DNA from: JAGWBJ01 sp964291465
Lineage (GTDB): Bacteria; Chloroflexota; Dehalococcoidia; Lucifugimonadales; JAGWBF01
Assembly: GCA_964291465.2 (NCBI GenBank)
Contig: OZ219933.1
Location: 1-64,000, forward strand
DNA length: 64,000 nucleotides
Direction: 5' to 3'
In this document: one piece after another, positions 25,521 through 33,629 of the stretch
Numbering within the stretch: the stretch's first letter is position 1
Layout: each line of letters begins with the position of its first letter
Program-made: the position numbers and the translations under genes
Notes under the pieces: model-generated
What the model saw: the letters and a program-made list of their open reading frames with translations, nothing else
What the model was told of the DNA's origin: nothing
The model's database searches: none

Positions 25521-25674
25521 GTCATTCCGAGCGCCCTAACCCTGTCATTCCGAGCGGAGCGCAGCGTAGCGAGGAATCTCTCCTCCGCCTAGACGAGACG
25601 GGGGGCCATGGCCGGGCCGCCAGGTGCGCTCGAGGAAACGGACCTGAGCTTCCTCGCCTACGGCTCGGAATGAC
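25521..25674. repeat. Palindromic element, family A, gene-less copy
   Basis: A partial left end at 25521-25532 is followed by a full copy from 25544 to 25674, with gtcattccgagc and gctcggaatgac at its ends, gaggaatctctcc near the left and cttcctcgcctac near the right. At 131 bp without an open frame it looks like a MITE-type non-autonomous version. The bases between 25442 and 25520 are short repeats of ggggcggctccg(t/c)ac. Confidence 0.8.
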
Positions 25675-25698
25675 AATTGGGGGGCGGTGCCCTACTCT

Positions 25699-25780
25699 GT
25701 CATTCCGAGCGGACCGCAGCGCAGCGAGGAATCTCTCCTCCGCCTAGACGAGACCCGGTCCATGACCAGGCCGTCGCGTC
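25699..25780 (+). repeat. Palindromic element, family A, truncated copy
   Basis: The left end gtcattccgagc and about 70 following bases match the copy at 25544-25674, but the right inverted end is missing. Together with its neighbours it fills the 540-base gap between the GIY-YIG gene and the next gene; nothing else is recognised there. Confidence 0.7.
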
Positions 25781-25863
25781 GGGGGGGCGGGCAGGGCCAC
25801 AAGTCGGCCCTCGGTGGCCGTGTCCCGGCCCCGGGGGCTATCCTCGTGCGGTAGGGTGCGCTC

Positions 25864-26424
25864 CTAGACCGAACTGCGGCGGCGGCCGGCGACGAAGAGG
25901 GCCGAGGCGCCCGCCACCAGGGCCAGAGCGCCCGCCGCCAGGGCCAGCAAGGGGAGCTGGGTCAGCGTCGGGTCGCCGGGTATGGGCAGCACCGGCGTGG
26001 GGGCCGGGGTGGGGACCGGCGTCGCGGCCGGCTCCGGCACCGCGTCGGCGAAGGTCAGGGCCAGCGTGGGGGTCAGGTCGGCCAGGGTGGGGGAGAAGGT
26101 GGGCGTCTGCTCCGCCTGTACCCGCCCCGCCTCGGTCCCCAGCCAGAAGGTTACCTGCTTGTTCACGAAATCCTCGCTGGGGGGGCCCACGACGAGGCCC
26201 CTGTACCCGCCTCCGGCGGTCATGATCTCGCCGCTCTCGTAGTTGTCGCAGCCGTCGACGCAGGCCACGAGGGACAACCCGTCTCGCACCGCCTCGCCCT
26301 CCGCCGTTATGTCCCCCGAGTAGGTCACGGGGAAGGGGGGGATGGACTGGCCGGCGCCCAGGGTGAGGAGGGCGACCAACGCCGTCGCCAGGACAAGGGC
26401 CAGGGTGATTGGTGTCCGTCGCAT
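25864..26424 (-). CDS. Secreted protein with C-terminal membrane anchor, unknown function
   Basis: The 186-aa product has a signal peptide (MRRTPITLALVLATALVALLTLGAGQ) and a small domain of about 90 residues with two cysteines in CVDGCDNYESG. A Pro/Thr-rich stalk (PEPAATPVPTPAPTPVLPIPG) follows, then a C-terminal hydrophobic helix ending in GRRRSSV, the plan of a wall- or membrane-anchored surface protein. I do not recognise the folded domain. AAGGAGG just before ATG 26424 fixes the start; the frame extends upstream without coding character. It is flanked by repeat-rich DNA. Confidence 0.75.
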   Translation of the reverse strand: MRRTPITLALVLATALVALLTLGAGQSIPPFPVTYSGDITAEGEAVRDGLSLVACVDGCDNYESGEIMTAGGGYRGLVVGPPSEDFVNKQVTFWLGTEAGRVQAEQTPTFSPTLADLTPTLALTFADAVPEPAATPVPTPAPTPVLPIPGDPTLTQLPLLALAAGALALVAGASALFVAGRRRSSV

Positions 26425-26575
26425 CTGCAGGGCCTCCTTGAGGGTTGTTGTGTCTCCGGGGGCGCCGGGCGCCCGGCACGAGCACCTGAGTCCCATTATA
26501 TGCGTTGCGGCATCCCGTCCCCAAGGATGTTGCGCACCAGTTATGGTGACTTCGGGTGTCCCGGTCCGGCGGGGT

Positions 26576-26684
26576 CCCATTCCCGCGCACCCGGCGTGCC
26601 GTGCCTGATGTGCCGGTATGGATCACTCCGCGGAATCGGGAGTCCAAGGCCCCACGGATGGATTCCCGCTTTCGCGGGAATGAC
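26576..26684. repeat. Palindromic repeat, family B, left of GIY-YIG copy 2
   Basis: It runs from cattcccgcgcac to a hairpin ttcccgc-tttc-gcgggaa (26663-26680) followed by tgac. The motif gatggattcccgc is shared with the copy at 27286-27350. It lies within the 420-base gap upstream of the anchored-protein gene, which holds only repeats. Confidence 0.65.
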
Positions 26685-26760
26685 GAAGGGGGAGAGGGCA
26701 CGACGGAGGGGGAGAGGGCATGACCGAGGGGGAGAGGGCACGACGGCAGGGGAGGGGGGC
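26682..26760 (+). repeat. 20-bp tandem repeat array
   Basis: The unit gac-g/c-gagggggagagggca-c/t is repeated at 26682-26701, 26702-26721 and 26722-26741, with a decayed fourth copy to 26760. It begins at the gaatgac end of the adjacent family B palindrome. Confidence 0.8.
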
Positions 26761-26779
26761 GCCTCCGACGCCATGTTCA

Positions 26780-26882
26780 AGACCCTATCGTACAACTCCG
26801 CCCATGCCGGTCAGCAGACCCTATCGTACAACTCCGCCCATGCCGGTCAGCAGACCCTGTCGTACAGGTCCGCCCATGCCGG
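26780..26882 (+). repeat. 36-bp tandem repeat derived from the end of GIY-YIG copy 2
   Basis: Two identical 36-bp units (26780-26815 and 26816-26851) are followed by a near-identical third at 26852-26882, which is the true 3' end of the minus-strand nuclease gene (codons for the ADLYDRVC tail). The two downstream units carry a few changes relative to the coding copy, so the gene end has been duplicated twice beyond the stop. Confidence 0.85.
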
Positions 26883-27134
26883 ATTCTCTCGTCCGATCAA
26901 CCCGATCTTCCAAGCGCGGTTCCACTTCTTGAGGGCTTTCTCTCTGGTGATGGCACTCTCCATGGACCCATGAGACTCATACCACACCAGCCTACGCACG
27001 CCATATCGTGCCGTGAATCCCGGCACGGAGCCGGTCTTGTGCTGCCAGACTCTTTGGACGAGGTTCGAAGTTACCCCGATGTACAGAGTGCCATAGGGTC
27101 TGCTTCCAAGGATGTAGACGCAAGGTTCCTTCAC
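26847..27134 (-). CDS. GIY-YIG nuclease superfamily protein, copy 2
   Basis: This 95-aa protein has CVYILGSRPYGTLYIGVTSNLVQRVWQHK (GIY-YIG core), GFTARYGVRRLVWYE and a Glu in SAITREKALKKWNRAWK, so it is a second small COG2827-type nuclease, clearly divergent from copy 1. Start is GTG at 27134. It is flanked by family B palindromes (26576-26684 and 27240-27350) rather than family A, and its 3' end is tandemly repeated. Function is unknown; association with palindromic repeats in both copies is the main clue. Confidence 0.82.
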   Translation of the reverse strand: MKEPCVYILGSRPYGTLYIGVTSNLVQRVWQHKTGSVPGFTARYGVRRLVWYESHGSMESAITREKALKKWNRAWKIGLIGRENPAWADLYDRVC

Positions 27135-27239
27135 CTACCCATTCTCGTTCGCTTGCACGGGCCTGCGCAAGGCCTCGTTGCCAGCAGCTCATGCCAGCCC
27201 TGCACGTTCATGGGTTCCCACCTCCTGGCTCCCCTACCC

Positions 27240-27350
27240 GTCATTCCCGCGCACTGGGGAGTCCCTGCCTGATGCGCCCCTACCCGTCGCTCCCGCGAAA
27301 GCGGGAGTCCAGGGCTCCCACCGATGGATTCCCGCTTCCGCGGGAATGAC
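27240..27350. repeat. Palindromic repeat, family B, right of GIY-YIG copy 2
   Basis: A partial end gtcattcccgcgca at 27240 is followed by a fuller copy at 27286-27350: gtcgctcccgcgaaagcggg, agtccagggctcccaccgat and ggattcccgcttccgcgggaatgac. It mirrors the copy on the other side of the nuclease gene. Confidence 0.75.
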
Positions 27351-27497
27351 GGACCGGCGAGACCCTCATCGCAGAGATCGGCGGTCGGCTATGCCACTCC
27401 GTCATCAGGGGTCCGGCCCCTTATCGCGTACAAGGACATGCCGGGGTTGGCAAGGGATGGGTATCACCAGGAGGTACGACGCGCCCCCTCCCCATGG

Positions 27498-27590
27498 TTC
27501 CCCGCTTTCGCGGGAATGACGCCGGGGGGGGCGGGAATGACGCCCGGGGGGGGAATGACGCAGGGGGGCGGGACGACGGTATTGAGGCCG
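27498..27590 (+). repeat. Family B end with tandem expansion
   Basis: ttccccgctttcgcgggaatgac (27498-27520) is followed by about three degenerate 20-bp units of the form cgggaatgacgc plus a G-run. The tandem growth starts at the same gaatgac end as at 26682. The rest of the 520-base gap (27135-27656) shows only these repeats and the terminator. Confidence 0.65.
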
Positions 27591-27591
27591 C

Positions 27592-27629
27592 AAAAGGAGA
27601 GGGCCCCGCCTGGCTGGCGGGGCCCTCTC
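27592..27629 (-). terminator. Rho-independent terminator of the 1304-aa surface protein gene
   Basis: On the minus strand a perfect 14-bp stem gagagggccccgcc / ggcggggccctctc (27597-27610 with 27616-27629) with a five-base loop is followed by CTTTT. It lies 28 bases after the stop codon of the surface protein gene. Confidence 0.85.
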
Positions 27630-27656
27630 TCGTTGCGTTCCCGGTTGGGATTGCCG

Positions 27657-30600
27657 CTACGGGGTTATGGTCGCGTCCTTGGTGAACCACACCCAGTAAC
27701 CCCGCCCGATCTCGACCACGTCATCCGTCTGGCCACCCTTGTCCTGGGTGAAGTACTCACCGGCGTTCGCGGGATCCTGCGTGCCGCAGTCGCCTTCCGT
27801 CATCGGGTCTTGGTCGGGGTTGTAGCACTGGTGCACCATGTCGGCGTTGCGAACCACACCTATCCACCGGCCCCGGTCGAAGGTGAAGCCCCTCGCCCAG
27901 TCGGCCCCAAGGTAGTTGTCCGCGTCCAGCGCGCTGCCCGTGGGTATCGTCTCCAGCGGCAGCAGGCTTATCACCGGCACCAGGTTCCACTGGTTGCCCT
28001 TCACCTGGATGGAGGGCGGCACCTGCAGGGCGCCCCGGTAGGAAATGTCTATCCCCACCCTCGCCGACGCGTTGGCCCTTACGAAGTAGGCGTGCTGTGC
28101 GTCGATGGTGGTCAGGTCGGACACTCCGCCGGTGGGCTCGAACATCCCGGTATCGGCGCTGCGCTGGGCCACCAGCCACAGCTCACCCGACCTGGTGTAG
28201 ACCAGGTCCACGGCCGGGTGGTCGCCGAACACCGCGTTTATGTCGTTGTTGGTCGGGTCCCCGGGCAGGGATATCAGGTTCAGGCCCGGGGTCAGGTCCA
28301 GGTTGAACACCGGCCTGGCGACCACCGTGAACATCAGGGTCCGGTCCTCTGCCAGGGTGTTGCCCAGGTCGTCCTCGGCGTTGTACGTCAGGGTATGCTC
28401 GCCCTGGCCGATGTCCGCTATGGCCACCGTCCAGCGCTGTCCGTCCCTGGTGCTGGTCAAGTCTATCAGGTCGCGCTCGTTGTCCTTGCCTGCGTCCAGC
28501 ACGGCCTTGGTCAGGGACACGCTCTTATGCGAGTCTCCGGTGTATTCCCCCGCCTCGCTGAGCCAGTTGATCTCGACGAAGAACGGGTCCGCCTGGGTCG
28601 CTTCGGCCTCGTGGGCCGGCAGGGTCGTCAGATTGTCGCCCACCCCGAGGTTGTTGTCGATCTCGAAGGAGATGGACCCGCTGTCCGTCCAGTCCGCCTT
28701 GCCCGTCGTGGCGCGGTTGCGGGCGGAGTCCTCTGCCGTCACCACCACGCTGTACCGGTTGGCGGTGCCAATGTTGAGGTTGAAGGTCCACTCGTTCTCT
28801 CCCGCCGTCCTGGCGGCCCTGGGTATCGAGACGTTGGCCATCTGGGCCTCCGCGTCCTCGGCGTTGGCCGACGTGGAGGTGTACAGCTCCAGTGTGGGTT
28901 CCAGGGTACGGATGTTCTCGTCGGTCGTCACCGTTACGGCGACCTTGTCCTTGCTGGCAGTGGCGTCCAGAGTCACCGTGGCCGTGGGCGCTATGCCGTC
29001 GACCACGTCGTCGGCGTCGATGGTCGCGCTGGCGACCTCGTTGCCGGCGGCGTCGGTTATGGCGCCGACCAGCTTCACCGACGGGGTTACGCCGGCTCCC
29101 AGCGCCTCTTCCAGCTCGATGAAGACGCTGTTCTTCACCACCGGGGCGCCGTCGCGGCCGTCGTCGTTGGTCTTGTCGAACCACGAGGCGGAGGCTATCG
29201 CCAGCTCGGTGGAGCCGTCCATCACCTCGAAGTCCGAAGCGTCTACGCTGCCGCCGTCCACAGCCTCGCTGAACTCCACGCGGATCATCTTCGCGCTGCT
29301 GCTGCCCTGGAGGTACTCGCCGGCCTTAAGCCTGCGGTCTCCCACTACGGCGCCCTTGGCGTCGTCATCGTCGGCCTGGTGGTTGGCGTCCCAGCGGTCT
29401 CCCACGAAGGCGCCTTCCATGGTCGGGGCCTCGTTGTCCACCCGCAGCGAGTAGCTCTGGTCGCCATCGGCGTCCTCGCTGGTGTCCGAGTCGCTGGTGC
29501 CAGTGTTACCCGCGTTGTCTACCGCCGTGACCCACCAGTATATGGTGGTGGTGCCGTCGGCGTCGATGGACACGTTCGTGGCGTCTGTCAGGTCGTCCAG
29601 GGCCACCGACGCCGTCACAACGTCGCCGTCGGTGGCTAGGGTGATGTCATCCCTCTCTGCCGTGTTGTCCCCGAATACCTGGGCGTCGTCCGGATCTGTG
29701 TCGGCAGACCCACTCACCAGGAACCGTATGGTGTCGGTATTGACGCCGGCCAGGGCGTCGGTGATGTCGATGGATATCACCTGCTCCAGGTCCATGGTCG
29801 CGCTGCCGCCGGCGGGCGAGGCGTTGTCGAAGGTCGGCGCGTCGTCCTCGGCGTCTACCGTGGTCCTGGCATCCTCGGAGGTTATGGTCACCCGCGAACC
29901 CCGGCTCACCTGTATTACCGGCCTGGGTTCTGCACCAGGTAGGAGGGCGTTCCTCGGGTTCATGCCCACCCAGACGGAGTAGGCTACGTCAATGGTATCG
30001 CCCTCGTCCAGGTCGGCCCCAGCCACAGTGATGGTAAGGCTGGACCCGTCTACCGTGAACATGGCGTTGTTGACGGCGTTGTTCGAGCTGTCCACGAACG
30101 TGATGTCGTCGCCGTCTATGTCACCGTCTCCGTTGGCGTCCTCGGGCCTGGCGTCCAGTGCAACCGTGTAAGGGTCGCCCGCCGGCACGTCCTCGGTAAC
30201 CTCTATTTGTTCGGAGCCGTCATAGTTCACTCCGAGAACGGTTAGGTGGCCCGGCAGGGTGGCGTTGAGGTCGCTGTCCCTGTCGCCGCCGCCCACTATG
30301 ACTCCGATTTTGACCGTGCCCTCGTCCGTGTCTTGCCCGACGATCGCGAAATAGCTGTCGAAGGAAGCCCCGGTATCCCTATTCGAAGGCACGACAAAGT
30401 CGTTGGTTTCGATGTCGGCCTGGACCGGCGCGTAGTTCACCCGTATCGTGAAGTTGTCAGACCCGCGATAGGAGACCTGTATCTCGTCCCCTTCCTCCAG
30501 GTCGCGACTCGCTACCAGCGGCAACTGGCCCATTCTCGCCTGCTCTGCTGTGATCTCCGTCGTCCCGGACGCAAAGTCGGCGGGGCCGTCTACATCGATG

Positions 30601-31571
30601 TCGCCCACCGGGACTGCGACAACCCCTGTCGCACCGTCCGGGTCCTCTTGCCTGATGGGCGCCTTACTGACATACACCATGAACGGTTCGTTCCTGGCGG
30701 GCATCTCATCCAGATCCACCCTGATTGTCTCATTGTTGATCTCAACGTTGCCACGCAGACCGGAGGGCACGTCGTGCTGCTCGTGCATGATGTCGCCCAT
30801 GTCGATTATGACATCGTCGTCGGCAACGAAAGTCGCGCTGTACGCTCCCGATGGACCCGCGACGTTCTCCACGGTCAGCAGGTCGAAGCTGCCGTTGTCG
30901 CCCCTCACGTTGACCAGGGCGGTCTCCTGCGGGGAGGTGGCGAAGCGCAGGCCGAACACGTCGCCGGAATCCAGGTCCTCGTCCGCCCTGAAGCGCAGCA
31001 GGCCGGTCTGCGTGTCCAGGACTTCCACCAGGGTAATGTCGCTGGAGCCGATTTCGTTCGACGCGCTACCGAGGTCTACCAGCTCCACGTCGGCGGTGTC
31101 TACGGAGCCGTCACCGTTCCTGTCTACCAGGGGTAGAATGTTGTCTTCGTCGGCGGAAAGGTTCGACAGCGTGTAGTCGATCTCAGGCTCTTGGCCGTCT
31201 GAGATACGGACTCTGAAGCTATCGCCGTCCACGACGCTTTCATCAAGTTCCACCTGGACGGCGCCGTCGTCGTCATCCTTGTCGCCGTCGCCGTCCAGGT
31301 CCCAGTCTGAGACCTGGTTGTTGGGCCCGGCGCCGACGTACTGGACCACGCTCAAGTCCGTATTAGTGAGGGTAACCTTGACCGTCCGGTCTTCGGCGTC
31401 CTCCAGGGTGGGGCCGACGACGTTCATGTCCGTCGACACGTCGCCCTCGGTCAGCGCGGTGGCTCCGGACGGGGCCGCTGCAACGGTCATCGCCCACAGC
31501 ACCCCCATAAGCCCCAGGACCAGCACGGTTAGCGAACCCGTAAGGTAGAACCACCGTCTAGTCGATTTCAT
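27657..31571 (-). CDS. Large acidic secreted protein, S-layer/cell-surface type
   Basis: The 1304-aa protein has an N-terminal signal/membrane segment (LTGSLTVLVLGLMGVLWAMTVAAA). The long Asp/Glu-rich extracellular part is made of Ig-like/beta-sandwich repeats with VDNEAPTM, DDAPTFDNASP and DGIAPTATVTLDA linkers. Calcium-binding dockerin-like loops are seen at about residues 91-103 (DLDGDGDKDDDDG), 150-163 (DRNGDGSVDTADVE) and near 477 (DANGDGDIDGDD). The C-terminal 220 residues contain LTPGLNLISLPGDP and a second WNLVPV block, a module common in Chloroflexota surface proteins. It has its own TTGACA/TATAAG promoter, a long leader and a strong terminator, as expected for an abundant surface-layer protein. 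The exact role is inferred. Confidence 0.8.
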   Translation of the reverse strand: MKSTRRWFYLTGSLTVLVLGLMGVLWAMTVAAAPSGATALTEGDVSTDMNVVGPTLEDAEDRTVKVTLTNTDLSVVQYVGAGPNNQVSDWDLDGDGDKDDDDGAVQVELDESVVDGDSFRVRISDGQEPEIDYTLSNLSADEDNILPLVDRNGDGSVDTADVELVDLGSASNEIGSSDITLVEVLDTQTGLLRFRADEDLDSGDVFGLRFATSPQETALVNVRGDNGSFDLLTVENVAGPSGAYSATFVADDDVIIDMGDIMHEQHDVPSGLRGNVEINNETIRVDLDEMPARNEPFMVYVSKAPIRQEDPDGATGVVAVPVGDIDVDGPADFASGTTEITAEQARMGQLPLVASRDLEEGDEIQVSYRGSDNFTIRVNYAPVQADIETNDFVVPSNRDTGASFDSYFAIVGQDTDEGTVKIGVIVGGGDRDSDLNATLPGHLTVLGVNYDGSEQIEVTEDVPAGDPYTVALDARPEDANGDGDIDGDDITFVDSSNNAVNNAMFTVDGSSLTITVAGADLDEGDTIDVAYSVWVGMNPRNALLPGAEPRPVIQVSRGSRVTITSEDARTTVDAEDDAPTFDNASPAGGSATMDLEQVISIDITDALAGVNTDTIRFLVSGSADTDPDDAQVFGDNTAERDDITLATDGDVVTASVALDDLTDATNVSIDADGTTTIYWWVTAVDNAGNTGTSDSDTSEDADGDQSYSLRVDNEAPTMEGAFVGDRWDANHQADDDDAKGAVVGDRRLKAGEYLQGSSSAKMIRVEFSEAVDGGSVDASDFEVMDGSTELAIASASWFDKTNDDGRDGAPVVKNSVFIELEEALGAGVTPSVKLVGAITDAAGNEVASATIDADDVVDGIAPTATVTLDATASKDKVAVTVTTDENIRTLEPTLELYTSTSANAEDAEAQMANVSIPRAARTAGENEWTFNLNIGTANRYSVVVTAEDSARNRATTGKADWTDSGSISFEIDNNLGVGDNLTTLPAHEAEATQADPFFVEINWLSEAGEYTGDSHKSVSLTKAVLDAGKDNERDLIDLTSTRDGQRWTVAIADIGQGEHTLTYNAEDDLGNTLAEDRTLMFTVVARPVFNLDLTPGLNLISLPGDPTNNDINAVFGDHPAVDLVYTRSGELWLVAQRSADTGMFEPTGGVSDLTTIDAQHAYFVRANASARVGIDISYRGALQVPPSIQVKGNQWNLVPVISLLPLETIPTGSALDADNYLGADWARGFTFDRGRWIGVVRNADMVHQCYNPDQDPMTEGDCGTQDPANAGEYFTQDKGGQTDDVVEIGRGYWVWFTKDATITP

Positions 31572-31744
31572 TGTTGGCTACCCCCTTCGATTAGGAACAT
31601 TCCGTTGCGTGAGTCCTGGTCCCGCCCTTCCCCTTGGCGCCTGCCTGAGGGGTACCGGGCCTTGGGCACTACCCATGGGTCCAACTTGGACGCGACGATG
31701 CCGAAGCAGTGCATGGGTTACCTTTCCTGCAAAGGATTGGACAA

Positions 31745-31774
31745 CTTATATCATCCCCCAGTTTTCCGTGTCAA
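31745..31774 (-). promoter_or_regulatory. Strong sigma70-type promoter for the surface protein gene
   Basis: Minus-strand TTGACA (31769-31774), an 18-base spacer and TATAAG (31745-31750) lie about 175 bases upstream of ATG 31571. The implied untranslated leader is about 165 bases, long enough for a stability or regulatory element; I see no known riboswitch in it. Confidence 0.65.
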
Positions 31775-32322
31775 GGTACCGCAGGCGACATTTCGCGCGT
31801 AAAATGGCGCGCCTTCTACATGACAACGCAGCCGGTTTGGGAGCATGTGTATGGATGCACTCGGCTGCGTATCGTAGGCCGCTTCTCAGGGGCGAAACAC
31901 CTACGGGAGCATACAGCGAAATAACCTGGATGTCAAGAGGATTCCAACGCAAGACGGGGGCCGTTCGGGGGATGGCCCGGCGCGCTGCCGGGGCGGGGAG
32001 GGCGCCCGGCACACGGCCCGGGGCCAGGCGGCGGGGCCCAGGGCCGGGACACGCCTGCCGGGAGGGCGTTCCGCCCTGGGCGGGCACGGAGGGATGCCTG
32101 GGTGGGGAGGTGTCACGGACACGGCGGGGCGAGATGGCGCCGCCGTGTCCGGGGGGGCTGAGAACGACGGGGGTAGGGGCTTCGTTCCGCTCGGATGAGG
32201 AGGAGGCTGGGGCGGATTGACGGAGGGCAAGGGGGCCACCCAACCCGTCGTCCCGGCGAAGGCCGGGACCCATGGGAGGGGGCGTGGCGTCGGCCCGCCT
32301 CTCGTCCGAGCCCTCTTCATAT
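31775..32322. other. Intergenic stretch without recognisable gene
   Basis: This GC-rich stretch separates the surface protein promoter from the family A repeat. Open frames on both strands are Arg/Pro/Gly rich and lack similarity or ribosome sites. One short palindrome, cgtcccggcgaaggccggga, lies near 32253-32272. Nothing else is supported. Confidence 0.5.
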
Positions 32323-32447
32323 GTCATTCCGAGCCGGAGGCGAGGAATCTCTGGTCCGCATGGGCGTAGGATGCCGCGCCCCAGGCCCGCCACTGCGCCA
32401 CTTGCTGCTGGTTTGGACGGAAGATTCCTCGCTGCGCTCGGAATGAC
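32323..32447. repeat. Palindromic element, family A, distal copy
   Basis: It starts gtcattccgagc (32323-32334) and ends gctcggaatgac (32436-32447), with gaggaatctctgg and aagattcctcgctgcg just inside the ends. The 125-bp, gene-less element is about 7 kb from the cluster around GIY-YIG copy 1, showing dispersal within the window. Confidence 0.8.
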
Positions 32448-32528
32448 AGGGTGGGCGGGGCGGAGGGATGGGGTGAGGGCTGCACTCCGCTCGGATTGAC
32501 TCGGTGGGGGCGGGGCGGGGCTGGGGCC

Positions 32529-32915
32529 TCAGGGCATCCCGACGAGGTACAGCTCCGGGTTGGGGATGAGCCTGTGGTGGGTGGTGTCGGCGATCAGCCC
32601 GAAGCTCTGCAGGGAGACGGCCCCCAGGAGGTACACGTCCTCGGGCCCAAATATGACCGGCGTGGTCCTCTCCCACTTCTGAAACCGAACCCGGGGCACC
32701 CGGAAGCGGGCCTCTCCCATGGAGTACATCCGCTTGCTGCCGTCGGCCAGGGTGAACCACTTCTCTTCGCCCTCGAAGGGGGACACGCCCAGGCGCTCCA
32801 GCAGGGAGGCCGGGAGTATGGAGTAGGCCGCCCCGGTGTCGACCACGGGGTTGACGCGGTGGAAGACCGGGTCCGTCGGGTGCGCTACTTCTATATCTGT
32901 ACGGAAGAGGCCCAT
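32529..32915 (-). CDS. Retropepsin-like aspartic protease domain protein
   Basis: The 128-aa protein contains the flap/active-site motif VVDTGAAYSILP, the DTGA catalytic aspartate of single-domain (retroviral-type) aspartyl proteases, followed by LLGAVSLQSFGLIADTTHHRLIP, the second conserved hydrophobic-Gly block. Such proteins act as homodimers. There is no signal peptide. Function in bacteria is mostly unknown, and non-proteolytic roles are possible. It is an isolated gene in the accessory stretch. Confidence 0.75.
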   Translation of the reverse strand: MGLFRTDIEVAHPTDPVFHRVNPVVDTGAAYSILPASLLERLGVSPFEGEEKWFTLADGSKRMYSMGEARFRVPRVRFQKWERTTPVIFGPEDVYLLGAVSLQSFGLIADTTHHRLIPNPELYLVGMP

Positions 32916-33025
32916 TGGATTACCTTATTATAGGGTGGGCAGGATTACAGGCGGCCAGGCGCCGCCAACAGGGAGGCGGGGCGGGGAGCCGGGGAGCGGC
33001 GGCGCGTCTTGCCGCGCGGGCCGGG

Positions 33026-33214
33026 CTAGTCGACGAGAAACTTCTCCAGGATGCCGGTGAAGGCGACGGGCGTGTGGGTGCCCTTGTCGGTGATGCCGTG
33101 GACGATGGAGCCCTCGGCCAGCTTCCACCCGTCCTTGCCGTACTGGTTCAGGATGGCCTCCACGTCCTTCACCGTGTCTATCGGTATATTCAGGGCCTTG
33201 TACCAGTATGGCAT
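33026..33214 (-). CDS. Small DUF4177-like protein
   Basis: The 62-aa product reads MPYWYKALNIPIDTVKDVEAILNQYGKDGWKLAEGSIVHGI. The YxxLNQYGKDGWKLA core resembles the short DUF4177 domain (strand-helix-GWELV). GGAGG five bases before ATG 33214 supports translation. It ends in GILEKFLVD. Function is unknown. It lies 110 bases from the aspartic-protease-like gene in the same orientation, so the two could be co-transcribed, though on codon grounds alone I cannot confirm it. Confidence 0.6.
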   Translation of the reverse strand: MPYWYKALNIPIDTVKDVEAILNQYGKDGWKLAEGSIVHGITDKGTHTPVAFTGILEKFLVD

Positions 33215-33629
33215 TGGGTCCTCCCCGATTCCAGCGGATTAGCAGCCAGCTCGTGGGGTAGATTGTATCAGGACGGACCGGTTGCGCGCAAAGGGATTTG
33301 GGCGGGATTTGGGGATGCTCCCAACAGCCCATGCCCCTCCCGGGTATTGGGCCCACCCTCCCACCCGGCGCTCCGCGCGGGCAAGGAAATCCCCACCCAC
33401 CGGTGGACGACCAACGTACCGTCCATACTTCCGAAGGGGGCGTGGACTCCCGTTTCCACGGGAGTGACGGTGAGGAAGGACCGGGACGGCGGCCCTCGAT
33501 ACGCGGCCCTGGCGCCGGCCTGTCGATTGGCGCCCCCGGCGACAGGACCGGGCGGACGTGTGTCTCCCTCGGGGCCCGATGTGGTAAGATTCACCCACGG
33601 AGTATAGTCGCCTGCAAGGGGGTGGGACT
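33215..33629. other. Intergenic stretch with one family B fragment
   Basis: This 415-base stretch upstream of yebC holds one degenerate family B hairpin (gactcccgtttccacgggagtgac, 33445-33468). A TAAGAT at 33585-33590 could be a -10 box for yebC but has no clear -35 partner. No gene is recognised. Confidence 0.5.

Noticed and set aside
25346..25780. An insertion sequence with transposase in the repeat-rich region
   Set aside because: No DDE, HUH or serine/tyrosine recombinase reading frame is present; only palindromic repeats and the small GIY-YIG gene are seen.
26780..26882. Possible CRISPR array because of 36-bp repeats
   Set aside because: The units are directly adjacent with no spacers and are copies of a gene end; no cas genes are in the window.
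30246..31136. A long open frame on the plus strand inside the 1304-aa surface protein gene
   Set aside because: It is antisense to a clear gene with signal peptide and calcium motifs, is rich in Val/Gly/His/Arg in no domain pattern, and is explained by GC-rich codon bias leaving few stops.
31775..32322. Several open frames of 70-200 codons upstream of the surface protein promoter
   Set aside because: They are Arg/Pro/Gly-rich, have no similarity or ribosome site, and overlap on both strands.
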